In this document: positions 5,754 through 6,067 of the stretch, piece by piece
How positions within the stretch are numbered: the first letter of the stretch is position 1
How the letters are laid out: each line of letters starts with the position of its first letter
DNA from: CAZSTA01 sp964609495 [NCBI: uncultured bacterium]
GTDB lineage: Bacteria; CAZSTA01
Reading direction: 5' to 3'
NCBI GenBank assembly: GCA_964609495.1
Contig: CAZSTA010000041.1
Span: forward strand, 4,523-10,589
Length of the DNA stretch: 6,067 bases
Notes under the pieces: generated by a model
Told to the model about the DNA's origin: nothing
Seen by the model: only the letters and a program-made list of their open reading frames with translations
The model's database searches: none
Translations under genes and position numbers: made by a program

Positions 5754-6067
5754 TTATTTTTGCTCTTCCTTAAGCCTATCGTAGACTCTCCCTATCCCTG
5801 TTCTAAGCATTTCGCTTTCTTCCGGCCGATCCGAGAACTTCTCGACTTGAGATATAGCTTCATCTTTACCTAGATCATTCTCAATCGCTTTCAAAACGGT
5901 GTCTCTTACCTTCTGGATATAATCTATCTGCTTGTCCAATTCTCTCTTATCCTCAATAGGAGGGATGTGTCCTCCGATAAAAGTGTTTACCTCCATCTCC
6001 TTAATCTTTTTCAGGCTATCTATCCACTGGCTAGTATAACCCTCGGCGAAAAAGAGAGAAGTGTCAG
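5754..6067 (-). CDS. Metallo-beta-lactamase-fold hydrolase, C-terminal part (5' end outside window)
   Basis: The last 103 residues of an MBL-fold protein; the frame is open through the right edge. An internal ATG at 5996 would give an 80-residue protein, but the in-frame upstream codons read [20 protein letters not shown], which is typical MBL sequence, so that ATG is not the start. The first visible Asp fits the metal-bridging Asp of MBL motif 4. FIGGH (29-33) carries the motif 5 metal-binding His. The helical tail ([20 protein letters not shown], then a VYDRL end) is typical of single-domain MBL hydrolases of the glyoxalase II / SoxH-like kind. The tail appears complete, ending in a TAA just before the permease remnant. 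The HxHxDH motif is beyond the edge, so the catalytic status and substrate are unknown. It is the first visible gene of the leftward unit. Confidence 0.85.
   Translation of the reverse strand, partial: DTSLFFAEGYTSQWIDSLKKIKEMEVNTFIGGHIPPIEDKRELDKQIDYIQKVRDTVLKAIENDLGKDEAISQVEKFSDRPEESEMLRTGIGRVYDRLKEEQK

Overview
The window looks like bacterial chromosome from an uncultured or poorly sampled lineage. A FemX-type peptidoglycan-branching enzyme implies a bacterial cell wall. The genes are tightly packed, have moderate GC and use many ATA, AGA and AGG codons. The phylum cannot be fixed from sequence alone.

Layout from left to right. (1) 7-1080, plus strand: a FemX/FemAB-type aminoacyl transferase, probably the end of a plus-strand unit that begins to the left of the window. 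(2) 1087-2133, minus strand: a zinc-dependent histone-deacetylase-superfamily hydrolase (AcuC / acetylpolyamine amidohydrolase type), converging on gene 1 with only 6 nt between stop codons. (3) 2134-2631: a 498-nt gene-free stretch with several copies of a GC-rich palindromic repeat (core CCCTCTCCC...GGGAGAGGG) in both orientations, plus other hairpins. (4) 2632-5022, minus strand: a large cytoplasmic glycoside hydrolase related to the alpha-galactosidase (GH36/GH27, clan GH-D) fold. Its true start is very probably the ATG at 5022, not the upstream GTG at 5040, because a strong Shine-Dalgarno sequence lies between the two. (5) 5056-5580, minus strand: an FMN-binding split-barrel flavin reductase / flavoredoxin. 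(6) 5615-5752, minus strand: a headless fragment encoding the last 40-45 residues of a MalG-type sugar ABC transporter permease. (7) 5754-6067, minus strand: the C-terminal 103 residues of a metallo-beta-lactamase-fold hydrolase whose start lies beyond the right edge.

The right half reads as one leftward unit: MBL hydrolase, permease remnant, flavin reductase, glycoside hydrolase, with gaps of 33-34 nt around the flavin reductase and good ribosome binding sites. The permease remnant suggests that the locus descends from a carbohydrate-uptake operon in which an imported sugar was processed by the cytoplasmic glycoside hydrolase. A deletion or recombination then appears to have removed the transporter and placed the MBL gene directly against the permease tail. 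I found no CRISPR array, RNA gene, complete insertion sequence or defence system. The main points of interest are the permease scar, the repeat cluster and the divergent glycoside hydrolase.
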